Below, in pieces: positions 1 to 9,362 of a DNA stretch of 64,000 nucleotides (its first letter is position 1; the number at the start of each line of letters is the position of its first letter). A program made the translations under genes and the position numbers. Origin of the DNA: Flavobacterium taihuense (GTDB taxonomy: Bacteria > Bacteroidota > Bacteroidia > Flavobacteriales > Flavobacteriaceae); contig NZ_JAHWYN010000005.1 in NCBI RefSeq assembly GCF_019351435.1, positions 62,001 through 126,000 on the forward strand, in the 5' to 3' direction. The notes beneath the pieces are model-generated. The model was given only the letters and a program-made list of their open reading frames with translations, did not search any database and was not told the origin of the DNA.

Positions 1-1317
1 GAAATATTGCCCTTCAAGTGCAAACTCAATTCGTCTTTCATTAAACAGATCGTCTCTTGTAAGTACTGTTTTGATTGGTAATCCTGCTCTAGTTCTCACT
101 TCGTTGAAGGCTTTTAATGCTGATCCATCTGCTGTAGAATTGGCTCCAGCCAAAATCGCTTCGGCATGCATTAATAAAACATCAGAGTATCTTAATATAA
201 TTGTGTTTTGTGATGTTCTCATAAAAAACACATCATTTCTTTCTGCAGCAGAACCTACAATATACTTTCTGAAGTTAGCTGCCGTAGATGAAAGTATTTT
301 TTTATACTTGAAGCCGCCTTGTTCTTTTAACAATTCAGGATAAAAGTCACCATCGGTCATGATTGTATTCTTTTTTCTGCTATCCTTTGATTCAAATCCT
401 TCTTGCAATGAAATAGAAGGCAAGTAAACTCCCCAACCGTCACCACCGCCAGTTATTCCAGTACCATTAGGAACAATGTATGCTTGATTTGTATTTTGAG
501 TTCCCCATTCTGTAGCAATTGCTTTCCATTGTAGCGCAAACATACTCTCGGCACTATTATTGTTTTCCGGACTGCTAAATAAGTTTCCATATTCCTGAAT
601 TAGAGAATATTGTGTTCCCATAATTTCTTGGGTTAAACTAGCACATTCTGCATATTCGTGTAGCGTTAAATGTACTTTTGCGAGAACACCCATGGCTACT
701 GTTCTATTGACATACCCTTTCTTTAATGACTTCTCAGGTAAATTTGCAGCAGCATACTCTAAATCTAGTTTTATAAATTTATAAACATCTTCAATAAGAT
801 TTCTCTTTGGCTGTGCTGCAGAACCTGCTTTATCGATGATAGGCACAGCACCGAAAGTCCTTACCAGATAGAAATAGGCATTGGCTCTCATAAATCGTGA
901 TATTGCTATCGAATTTTTGTATGATGCTTCGGGTAATTCGCTTTTTCTGTCCTCAACCAACTTCATTAAATTATTTGCTTGATCGACAACCGAAAATAAA
1001 GAAACGTATCCTTCGGTTAAAATTGGATTTTGTGATGTTACCTGAGCATTTAGAAATTGCGCATAAGCACCATCAAATGTAAAAGCATTACCAGCGTACA
1101 TATCTCCTACAGCAATTAAGAATTTATCATTAAAAGCAAACCAAGGTTTGAAGTATAAACTCTCGGCGATTCCGTCAAAAGCTGTAATTCCTTCCGGTAA
1201 ATCACTAGGTGTTAATTGATTTTCAGATGGAGCATCCAAAAATTCATCTGAACAAGAAAACAGAGACAGCAATGGTATGAGCATTCCCATCATAAAAAGT
1301 TTAAAACGTTTTTGCAT
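1..1317 (-). CDS. SusD/RagB-family nutrient-binding outer-membrane lipoprotein, 3' end cut by window edge
   Basis: Reading frame open from an ATG at 1317 to the window edge (439 codons; family members usually have 470-540 residues, so the C-terminus is missing). The N-terminus is a lipoprotein signal with hydrophobic stretch LIPLLSLFS and lipobox Cys22 followed by SDEFLD, typical of SusD proteins. Downstream are helical TPR-like segments of the SusD fold. By family knowledge it sits on the cell surface as a lid on its SusC partner and captures oligosaccharide. It lies 62 bp downstream of the SusC-like gene on the same strand, the canonical susC-susD order. Family assignment is firm; the glycan is inferred only from the neighbouring GH3 and GH16 genes. 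Confidence 0.93.
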   Translation of the reverse strand, partial: MQKRFKLFMMGMLIPLLSLFSCSDEFLDAPSENQLTPSDLPEGITAFDGIAESLYFKPWFAFNDKFLIAVGDMYAGNAFTFDGAYAQFLNAQVTSQNPILTEGYVSLFSVVDQANNLMKLVEDRKSELPEASYKNSIAISRFMRANAYFYLVRTFGAVPIIDKAGSAAQPKRNLIEDVYKFIKLDLEYAAANLPEKSLKKGYVNRTVAMGVLAKVHLTLHEYAECASLTQEIMGTQYSLIQEYGNLFSSPENNNSAESMFALQWKAIATEWGTQNTNQAYIVPNGTGITGGGDGWGVYLPSISLQEGFESKDSRKKNTIMTDGDFYPELLKEQGGFKYKKILSSTAANFRKYIVGSAAERNDVFFMRTSQNTIILRYSDVLLMHAEAILAGANSTADGSALKAFNEVRTRAGLPIKTVLTRDDLFNERRIEFALEGQYF

Positions 1318-1379
1318 AACTATTATTTTTTATGTTAATGACTATTAATCATTAAGTTAGATACTATTTTATTTAACTT

Positions 1380-4300
1380 TTAGAATTTTAAATCAACCCC
1401 TATAGAAGTCGTTCTTGGAACAGGGTATCTTCCTAAATCAATACCGCTCAATGTTATGTTTTGATCTAAATTTCCTAAGGCAGGATCAAATCCAGAATAT
1501 TTTGTAAACGTGTACAGATTTTGCACATTTGCATAGAGTCGAACACTAGAGAAAATTGATTTTTCGAAAATCTTACTTGGCAGATCATAGCTCAAAGAAA
1601 CATTTTGAATTCTTAGATAAGAACCATCTTCAACAAATCTGTTCGAAATTCTGCCATTCCCATTTGGATCAGTAAGCGTAATTCTTGGCACATTTGTATT
1701 TTCATTTACTCCTGGTTCAAATGAATTTAAAGCATCAGTACTTACATTTGCGTATCGATCTCCAAATCCGGGATAGATACCATCTATATAATGGCGTGTA
1801 AAGTTGTAGATTTCGTTGCCTTGAGTTCCTGTTAAAACAATTCCTAAAGTGATGTTTTTATATTTGAAATTATTTGTAAATGAATACGTAAAATCAGGAA
1901 TTGCACTTCCTATTGCTGTTTGATCTTTAGCGTCAATTTTTCCATCTTCATTAAGATCCTTAAAGCGGATATCACCAACAGCTGTCCCTGTTTCCTGAGT
2001 AGGTCCTGATGCTAATTCTGCATCATTTTTAAACAATCCATCGGTAACATATCCATAAAATTGCCCTACTGGTTCTCCTTCTGTAGTTTTAGTAACGGTA
2101 TATAAATCGAATTGTACTTTTCCTAGCAAAGATTTGCCTTCACCTTGAAAACTAGTCAACTCATTATTGTATTTTGATAAAATAATGGTACTATCCCAAG
2201 TAAAATTTTCTGTTACAATATTTCTTGTATTCAATGTAAATTCTACTCCTTTAGTTTCAATTTCACCGGTATTCAAATAGTAGTTAAGAGCACTTTGATT
2301 GGATTCGTCGTTGATTTGTTTTGTTAAGAAGTCGGAAGAATTTTTAATATAATAATCAAATCCAAACTTTATTCTGTTATTGAGCATATCTAGATCAAGA
2401 CCGGCATTGAAAGATTTTAGGGCCTCCCATTTAATATCAGGATTACCTAAGTTATCAATTGTTGGAGAGGAACCACCAAATGGAGATGGAGTTAAAGTTA
2501 AAATGGTTTGGTATCTATTGGCTGGAATATTTTGATTTCCTACCTCACCGTAACCAACTCTAAATTTCAAATAATTTATGGTATTTGATAATGGTTCAAA
2601 GAACTTTTCGTTACTCACAGTCCAACCTCCAGAAAATGATGGAAAATAACCCCATTTATTATTAGGTCCAAAGTTTGAAGAAGCATCGGCTCTTAAAGAA
2701 GCTGAAAAAGAATATCTATCTAAAAAACTATAATTTAATCTCGAAATATAAGAAGTCATGGACCATCTGCCAGAACCATTTTGGTTTAAAGCAGTATCAA
2801 TATCACCTAAGTTTAAGTTGGTAAAATCTTTACTTAAAAAATCTCCAGTTCTATAACCGCTTAAGTATTCGTATTGACTTTCTTGAGCCTCTTGACCTAA
2901 TAGAAAAGTGAAGTTGTGTTTGTCATTGAAAGTTTTATTATAAGTCAAATAATTTTTGATGCTCCAATAAAAGCTTTGATCTTGCTGCTTGAAAGATTTG
3001 TTTAAAAGTTCAGATACATTTCCTAAAGTATATGCGGGTGCAAAAGAACTGCTTTTTGCAAAATTCAAATCATATCCTAATTCGGATCTAAAAACCAATC
3101 CTTTCGTAAGAGTAAAATCAGCAAAGAAATTTCCGTTGATTTTATATCTGTCGTTTTCCGCATTATTGTATTCAGCCATAGCAATTGGATTGGTTGTCTC
3201 ATTTGCCGAAGAGCCTAAACCAGAGGTAGGACCCGCGTAAGAACCATCAGTATTTCTAACCGGTAATTCTGGAGATTGTCTTAGTGTATTCATGACTAAA
3301 CCGCCTCTATCATCGTTTCTTACTACGGTTTGAGAGGATTTACTCAATGCAACATTATTACCAATTTTCAACCAGGATTTAACATTCGAATCTATATTTA
3401 ATCGCATGGACATTCTATTGTAATCTGAATTGAGAACAACTCCTTCCTGATCAAAATAATTTAACGAAGTATAATATCTTGTTCCGTCTTTTTCACCTGA
3501 AAATGACAACTGATGATTGTACATTAAAGCAGTTCTAAAAAGTTCGTCTTGCCAGTTTGTTCCCTCACCTAATAAATCTGGTTTTTGATATTGAAAAGGA
3601 ATAGGTTCTCCACTTAATGCGAAAATTTTTGTTTGATACTTAGCATATTCTGGTAAGTTTAAAACATCAACAAAATTGGTTACTTGTTGAATCCCCATAT
3701 AGGTTTCATAAGCAACTGTAGATTTTCCTTTTTTTCCTTTTTTGGTGGTAATCAAAACAACTCCGTTAGCTCCATTTGCTCCATAGATTGCTGTTGATGA
3801 TGCATCTTTTAAAATGTCAATAGATTCGATATCAGCAATATTCAAACTAGACAAAGCCGAATTTTTTGTTTGTCCGCTTCCTCCTCCTAATGCGCTAAAT
3901 GCAAAAGAATCATTATTCTTATCTGCGAATATTGGAGTTCCATCTATAACATATAATGGTTCGTTTCCATTAATAGACGTAATTCCTCTAATTTGAACAG
4001 AAATTCCTCCTCCGGGCGTACCCGAATTTTGACTCACAGTTACACCCGCTGCTTTTCCTACAAGTGCTTGATCAATAGATGTAAAAGGTTTGTCTTGGAT
4101 TTCCGAAGCTTTTATGGATGAAACGGCGCCAGTCAAATCTTTTCGTTTTGCGGTTCCATATCCTATAACGACCACTTCATTTAATGTTTTGGTAACCTCA
4201 TTAAGACGCACAACTAAATGTGTTTGGCCGTCAGACTCAATTTCTCTTGTTTCGAAACCGACGAAACTAAAGATAATTTTGGATTTTGCGGGTACTTTGT

Positions 4301-4484
4301 CCAGAGTAAAGGAACCGTCAAAACCACTGGAAGCTCGGATTGATGTTCCTTTTACGGCAATATTTACACCAGATAAGGGCAATCCAGAAGACTCCACTTT
4401 ACCTTTAATAGTCTGCCCAAAAAAGGAAAATCCAGACAGTATTAAAACTAGCGTCACTAATTTTTTAAATAATTTTTTTTTCAT
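1380..4484 (-). CDS. SusC/RagA-family TonB-linked outer-membrane transporter
   Basis: 1034 residues, the usual SusC length. Visible in order: signal peptide (about 1-23, ending FSFFGQ), a carboxypeptidase-regulatory-like beta-sandwich (about 25-95, TIKGKVESSGLPLSGVNI), then the SusC signature NEVVVIGYGTAKRKDLTGAV and a TonB plug domain (about 110-245, ending GANGANGVVLITTKKGKKG), then a long beta-barrel ending in SIGVDLKF with a terminal aromatic residue. It imports oligosaccharides across the outer membrane using TonB energy, paired with the SusD-like lipoprotein encoded just downstream. The adjacent hybrid two-component regulator and the GH3 and GH16 genes place it in a polysaccharide utilization locus. 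Substrate is not readable from the transporter itself. Confidence 0.97.
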   Translation of the reverse strand: MKKKLFKKLVTLVLILSGFSFFGQTIKGKVESSGLPLSGVNIAVKGTSIRASSGFDGSFTLDKVPAKSKIIFSFVGFETREIESDGQTHLVVRLNEVTKTLNEVVVIGYGTAKRKDLTGAVSSIKASEIQDKPFTSIDQALVGKAAGVTVSQNSGTPGGGISVQIRGITSINGNEPLYVIDGTPIFADKNNDSFAFSALGGGSGQTKNSALSSLNIADIESIDILKDASSTAIYGANGANGVVLITTKKGKKGKSTVAYETYMGIQQVTNFVDVLNLPEYAKYQTKIFALSGEPIPFQYQKPDLLGEGTNWQDELFRTALMYNHQLSFSGEKDGTRYYTSLNYFDQEGVVLNSDYNRMSMRLNIDSNVKSWLKIGNNVALSKSSQTVVRNDDRGGLVMNTLRQSPELPVRNTDGSYAGPTSGLGSSANETTNPIAMAEYNNAENDRYKINGNFFADFTLTKGLVFRSELGYDLNFAKSSSFAPAYTLGNVSELLNKSFKQQDQSFYWSIKNYLTYNKTFNDKHNFTFLLGQEAQESQYEYLSGYRTGDFLSKDFTNLNLGDIDTALNQNGSGRWSMTSYISRLNYSFLDRYSFSASLRADASSNFGPNNKWGYFPSFSGGWTVSNEKFFEPLSNTINYLKFRVGYGEVGNQNIPANRYQTILTLTPSPFGGSSPTIDNLGNPDIKWEALKSFNAGLDLDMLNNRIKFGFDYYIKNSSDFLTKQINDESNQSALNYYLNTGEIETKGVEFTLNTRNIVTENFTWDSTIILSKYNNELTSFQGEGKSLLGKVQFDLYTVTKTTEGEPVGQFYGYVTDGLFKNDAELASGPTQETGTAVGDIRFKDLNEDGKIDAKDQTAIGSAIPDFTYSFTNNFKYKNITLGIVLTGTQGNEIYNFTRHYIDGIYPGFGDRYANVSTDALNSFEPGVNENTNVPRITLTDPNGNGRISNRFVEDGSYLRIQNVSLSYDLPSKIFEKSIFSSVRLYANVQNLYTFTKYSGFDPALGNLDQNITLSGIDLGRYPVPRTTSIGVDLKF

Positions 4485-4941
4485 GAAAAAGTTTGTTTTG
4501 GTTAGGTTTATAAGCTTGTTTATTTTCTAATAATCTATAATTTGAATCTCTTTTCTTAAGAGATAATTTCTTTTTTTAGAAAATAAAATTCAAACTTTTT
4601 AAAAAATATACATGACCAAAACTAGCGTGTTCGTTACCGAAATTATAACACGTATGATGCATAATCTAGTACATTTGTTGCAGAAATGAATTGGAAACTA
4701 TCTAATAACGAGCGATGAAAGATTTATAGGGCAAAATATAGTTTTGTCACATTCATAGAAAAATTCCGTTATTAATTAATTATAAAAAAGAATAAGGAAG
4801 AAAATTATGTTTTTGATAATAATTGAAGAAACAATGAATAAATAGTTGAAGTCAAAACAGTCTAATAGTTTTTTCTTATTCCCTAAAGATGATTTAAGTG
4901 CATAAAAAGGATATGAATTTACTTATTTCAAGACCAAAAAA
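4485..4941. other. Intergenic region upstream of the SusC-like gene
   Basis: About 460 bp without a supported gene. On the minus strand there is a possible -7 box (TAGTTTTG, positions 4617-4624) that would give a roughly 125-nt leader to the SusC-like gene, but no good -33 TTG at the right spacing, so it is weak. A small hairpin (TCTCTT/AAGAGA) lies near 4545-4562. The region is the logical place for the operator of the adjacent hybrid two-component regulator, but I see no clear operator repeat. Confidence 0.3.
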
Positions 4942-4942
4942 A

Positions 4943-4970
4943 AAGGTAATTCATCATGAATTACCTTTTT
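4943..4970 (-). terminator. Intrinsic terminator of the hybrid two-component regulator gene
   Basis: Near-perfect inverted repeat (AAGGTAATTCA and its complement, three-base loop) at 4943-4967. Read on the minus strand it is followed by a T run from the A-rich stretch at 4935-4944. It starts about 20 bp past the stop codon of the regulator. Because A and T runs flank both sides it may also act on the other strand. Confidence 0.8.
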
Positions 4971-4988
4971 TAATCGTTGCTATTGCCA

Positions 4989-7900
4989 CTATTCATTCGT
5001 TTTGGTTCTATCCTCATCACTTTTGTGTGTTGGAAGATGACCGTATTTTTCTTTAAAGCATTTTGTAAAGTAGGAGGGAGATGTAAATCCTACTTTATAG
5101 CTTATTTCATTGATGTTGTTATTTCCTAAGGCTATTAATTCTTTGGCTTTTTCTAATCTTACATTTCGAATGAACTCATTTACAGATACTCCAGTGAGTG
5201 TTTTTATTTTTCGATAAAGCTGGCTTCTGCTCAAGAATACTTTTGAAGCCAATATCTCAACACTTAAATCCGATTCGTTGATATTTTCGTGAATAAAATT
5301 CAATATTTTTTGAATAAAATCATTGTCTATTGTGGTTGTTTTTGCCTTTGTTTTTTTAGAAATTCCATGATAGAATTTATTGAACATAATCTGTCTGCTC
5401 GTGAGAAGCTGCACCAAACTGGACCTTAAAATATCCATGTCAAAAGGTTTGCTTAAATAAATATCGGCACCAGAATCTATTCCTTCCAGTTTGTCTTTGA
5501 CCATAGCTTTTGCGGATAGCATCAATAATGGAATATGACTTGTTTTTATGTCTTTTTTTATGTTTTTACATAATTCCAAACCATCCATAATAGGCATAAT
5601 AACATCTGTCATAATTATATCCGGAGATTTTTCTAAAGCCAATTCCAATCCTTTCTGACCATTTTCTGCAACAAGTACTTTGTATTCTTTTTTCAATTCA
5701 TTTTTTAAGTAATTCCTCAATTCGGTATTGTCTTCAACGATAAGGATGGTGTGCACTTTTTCTGAAGCAGGTTCACTGGGGTTTTCTTTGTTTAGAATTG
5801 ATAAAAGGTGTGGAGTTATTTTCGCTTCTCTTTTGAATGCATCTTTAACAATTTCATCTTCGGTAAAGAAATCATTTCCTAGCGGAAAAGTAACAGTAAA
5901 TGTTGATCCAATTCCCAATTCACTTTCGACTTCAATTTTCCCTTTATGCAATTCAACAAATCCTCGAACGACCTCTAATCCAATTCCCGTACTGCCATAA
6001 TAGGCTTTACTTAAATTGTTTACTTGATAAAATCGATCAAATATTTTTTTAATATCTTTTTTGTCTAATCCAGCGCCGGTATCGGATATTGCAATTTCAA
6101 AATAAGGAATTTCTTTTTCAATATTGGTTAACGGGAATTGCTCTGTTTTTTGTGATGCATTTATTTGAACTTTTATAAATCCATGATCGGCAGTAACTTT
6201 AAAAGCATTGGATACAATATTAAAAATAATTTTCTCAACCATTTTTGGGTCTAACCAATCGTGCAGTTCGGCTGTGTTTGATTCAAAAGCTAAGGTAATT
6301 CCACGGCTAGAAGCTTCTTCGTTAAAATACTCAATAATGTCCTTCGTAAAACAAACTATTTCTATTTTTTGCACTTGTACAACGACTTGATTGAACTGTA
6401 ATTTATTGAAATCCATCAATTCATTTATCAGTTTTGAAAGACGATCAGAACTTTTGTGCATGATTTGCAGTTTATTCACAACATCATGCGGTAATTCTAA
6501 ACTTTTATTTTTGATAAGATCGGCTAACGGATTTAGGATCAAAGTCAAAGGCGTTCTGAATTCATGGGAGATATTGGTGAAAAATTGTAATTTTTTCGTG
6601 TTTAATTTTTCTATTTGCTTTGCTTTATCCCTTTCAAATTTTATTGCTTGTTTTTCTTTAAATCGATTTTGAAAATATTTATTAATACCGTAAAAGGTCC
6701 CTGCAATTATTAAAAAATAGAAAAGATAAGCCCAAGATGTTCTCCACCAAGGCGGTAAAATTTCAATATAGAGTTGCAATGGTTTTTGATTCCAATTCCC
6801 GCCTCGCGCCGCCGACTTGACTTTAAAAACATATTTTCCGGGAGCCAAATTCGTATAAGTTGCTGAACGTTTATTTCCTACATAATTCCAGTTTTTTTCA
6901 AAACCTTCAAGATAATACGCATATTCATTGGTGCTTGGGTAGGAATAATTGAGGCCAATATATTCAATAGTAAATACTGATTGGTCGTAGTGAAGCGTAA
7001 TATGATCGGTTTCGGATATTACTTTCGACAAAGGAGATTGTGGCTCATTTGGATGAATCGACTTGTTGAATAATTTAAAATCATTCAAATAAAGCAAAGG
7101 TTCTTTTATATTAGTTGAGGCTTTATTAGGATTGAAATAATTTATTCCTTCATAACTTCCAAAATACAAATCACCATTTTTGTCATTCAAGACTGCATTA
7201 TTATTAAAGTCGTTACTTAAAAGGCCATCGTCGGTCGAGAAATTTATTGCTTTTTTGTTTTTTAGATCTAATTTGGTTATCCCTGTTTTTCCGCTAATCC
7301 AGATTGTACCATCACGGGATTCAGTTATAGCAACTACTAGTTTTTCTTTGAATCCTGGAAAATCACTGTACCAGGCTAATTTATTATTTTTTCCGTCATA
7401 ACTAAACAAACCAGAACCAGCTGTTCCTATCCAAATAATTTTGGTTTTGGATTCATAAAGAGACAGAATCGTATTGGTGCTTTTATTGGATTTTATGCTT
7501 TTGGACATTACATTTTTCATCGATACAACAGAAAAAGTGGCATTTGAATTTCTGCGAACTTGGTATAAACCGTCTATTGTAGCAACCCATATTGCATTTC
7601 TAGAGTCTACTAAAACTTTTCGGATGTTAGCGGTGTTTAAATTGTTAGTGACAAATGGTTTTGAATCACAATGATGAAATTCATTTTTTAGAGGATCATA
7701 ATAGTGTAATCCTTTCATGTAGGAACCTATCCAAACTATTCCTTTAGAATCCTCCGAAAAACTAAAAATTTGGTCAGATGTCAAACCTATTGTATTTTTC
7801 GAAGTGAAATTGACAAATGTTTTTGAACCTTTTTTCAAAAAATAGATGCCATCATTCCAACTTCCTAGCCAAATATTTTGCTGGCTATCTATAAAAACGG

Positions 7901-9146
7901 TTAAGATATTAGTACTTGTAAGTCCGGAATAATTTTTAGCATCTTGATTGTTAATGTGCTTAAAAACTTTAGTAGAAGGATTCAGAACATCGACTCCACC
8001 GCCCTCCATACTAATCCATAACTTGCCAGAATTGTCTTTTTCGATTCCAGTGACTGAGCTTGTTTGCAAAGAATTAGTGTTGGTTGGAACACTTTCTATA
8101 GCATTAAATTTAGCATTTCGTTTATCAAAAATCCCAACTCCTTTGTTGTAATAACCGAGCCAAATACGTTTGTCTTTATCTAAAAATAAGGACCAGATAG
8201 AATTGGATTTTAAACTATGGCTGTCCGATTTACTATTTAGATACCGATGTATTACATTTCCTTTATCACTGATTAAAAATAAGCCGTCATTTTCGGTGCC
8301 ACACATAAGGGTATGAGAGTTGACGCCAATTACCGATAATATTTTATTTTTTGAAATTTGGAATCTGTCGATTTGAGCCATTTTTTGATTACTCGAAATT
8401 TTAAGTAATCCGTTGGAAATTGTACCAATCCATAAATTTTCAGAGGCATCAAGATATAAAGTTTCTATAGGATCTGTGACCGATATTTTTTGTGTGTTCC
8501 AAGTAAATTTTTTCACTTTGTTACTCCTAGAATCATATTCTATTAGCCCTAAATCTGTGCCTAGATAGAGAATTCCTTTTTTGTTTTTTACAAAACAGTT
8601 AATCTTACTGTCACTGTTTAATGGTGAGTTTAATTGGATAGACTCCATTTTAAAGGTTTTCAAATTTAATTTGAATAATCCGTGGGCATAAGTACCAACT
8701 AGAAGATTGCCTATGTTGTCCTGAATAATGCTTTTTACGGTTACTATATTTTTATATCCTTTTGTAAATGCATTTTTTAAGTCTATATTTTCAAATTTGT
8801 TTAGATTTCGATTATAGAAACACAGACCTTCATCTGTACCAACCCAAAGTCTATTGTATGAGTCAATGTAAGTTGCATAAATTAAATTACTGTTTATGGC
8901 GTTTTTGTTTTTCCAATCATATTCGTAGTTGGTATAATTTATACCGTCATATTTATACAATCCTGCACCATCGGTACCAAACCACATAAAACCATAATGA
9001 TCTTGTGATATACTCGAAACAGCTCTTTTTGACATTCCCTCCTTTATACTAAGAAACTGAAAATTCTCGAATCTGTTTTGAGAAGACAAACTCGACGTGA
9101 TAAAGAGGAAAAAGAGGAATATAGTGCTTTTTTTGTTACTGAACAT
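4989..9146 (-). CDS. Hybrid two-component system sensor/AraC-type regulator of the utilization locus
   Basis: One polypeptide carrying a whole two-component system, the usual activator of Bacteroidota glycan loci. Approximate positions counted from a longer in-frame ATG at 9179: signal peptide (FLFFLFITSSLSSQ), some 14 Reg_prop propeller repeats (recurrent LWIGT-like motifs) in the periplasmic part, a YYY domain, one membrane segment near 812-832, histidine kinase with phospho-acceptor motif ISHEFRTPLTLI near 870, ATPase motifs DTGAGLD and STGIGLEV, a receiver domain near 1145-1260 with VEDN, phospho-Asp in MTDVIMP and the conserved Lys in LSKPF, and a C-terminal AraC HTH ending before 1396. 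I prefer the ATG at 9146 because the signal peptide follows it directly; the 9179 ATG adds 11 unlikely residues. It should bind the released oligosaccharide and switch on the locus. Confidence 0.95.
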   Translation of the reverse strand: MFSNKKSTIFLFFLFITSSLSSQNRFENFQFLSIKEGMSKRAVSSISQDHYGFMWFGTDGAGLYKYDGINYTNYEYDWKNKNAINSNLIYATYIDSYNRLWVGTDEGLCFYNRNLNKFENIDLKNAFTKGYKNIVTVKSIIQDNIGNLLVGTYAHGLFKLNLKTFKMESIQLNSPLNSDSKINCFVKNKKGILYLGTDLGLIEYDSRSNKVKKFTWNTQKISVTDPIETLYLDASENLWIGTISNGLLKISSNQKMAQIDRFQISKNKILSVIGVNSHTLMCGTENDGLFLISDKGNVIHRYLNSKSDSHSLKSNSIWSLFLDKDKRIWLGYYNKGVGIFDKRNAKFNAIESVPTNTNSLQTSSVTGIEKDNSGKLWISMEGGGVDVLNPSTKVFKHINNQDAKNYSGLTSTNILTVFIDSQQNIWLGSWNDGIYFLKKGSKTFVNFTSKNTIGLTSDQIFSFSEDSKGIVWIGSYMKGLHYYDPLKNEFHHCDSKPFVTNNLNTANIRKVLVDSRNAIWVATIDGLYQVRRNSNATFSVVSMKNVMSKSIKSNKSTNTILSLYESKTKIIWIGTAGSGLFSYDGKNNKLAWYSDFPGFKEKLVVAITESRDGTIWISGKTGITKLDLKNKKAINFSTDDGLLSNDFNNNAVLNDKNGDLYFGSYEGINYFNPNKASTNIKEPLLYLNDFKLFNKSIHPNEPQSPLSKVISETDHITLHYDQSVFTIEYIGLNYSYPSTNEYAYYLEGFEKNWNYVGNKRSATYTNLAPGKYVFKVKSAARGGNWNQKPLQLYIEILPPWWRTSWAYLFYFLIIAGTFYGINKYFQNRFKEKQAIKFERDKAKQIEKLNTKKLQFFTNISHEFRTPLTLILNPLADLIKNKSLELPHDVVNKLQIMHKSSDRLSKLINELMDFNKLQFNQVVVQVQKIEIVCFTKDIIEYFNEEASSRGITLAFESNTAELHDWLDPKMVEKIIFNIVSNAFKVTADHGFIKVQINASQKTEQFPLTNIEKEIPYFEIAISDTGAGLDKKDIKKIFDRFYQVNNLSKAYYGSTGIGLEVVRGFVELHKGKIEVESELGIGSTFTVTFPLGNDFFTEDEIVKDAFKREAKITPHLLSILNKENPSEPASEKVHTILIVEDNTELRNYLKNELKKEYKVLVAENGQKGLELALEKSPDIIMTDVIMPIMDGLELCKNIKKDIKTSHIPLLMLSAKAMVKDKLEGIDSGADIYLSKPFDMDILRSSLVQLLTSRQIMFNKFYHGISKKTKAKTTTIDNDFIQKILNFIHENINESDLSVEILASKVFLSRSQLYRKIKTLTGVSVNEFIRNVRLEKAKELIALGNNNINEISYKVGFTSPSYFTKCFKEKYGHLPTHKSDEDRTKTNE

Positions 9147-9210
9147 TGTGAAATAATTTGGGTGTAAATGGCGATGCAATTTATATCAAAAAAAACAGAT
9201 TATACCAATG

Positions 9211-9251
9211 AAAAATTTCGCCACTCTCGATTGTTATCGGGTGTGGCGAAA
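9211..9251 (-). terminator. Intrinsic terminator downstream of the GH3 gene
   Basis: Nine-base stem TTTCGCCAC/GTGGCGAAA (9216-9224 with 9243-9251) with a further inner CGAT/ATCG pairing, followed on the minus strand by a run of T from the A stretch at 9211-9215. It lies about 110 bp past the GH3 stop and just upstream of the regulator gene, separating the GH16-GH3 transcript from the regulator. Confidence 0.75.
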
Positions 9252-9362
9252 AATAGTTTAAACCATTCATTAACTGTTTTTTAGTAAAAAAAAACTAAAC
9301 ACTTAATAGCGAAAAAGTACTTATGTCTGGAATAGGCAAATGAATTATTTTATAAAGTAGGC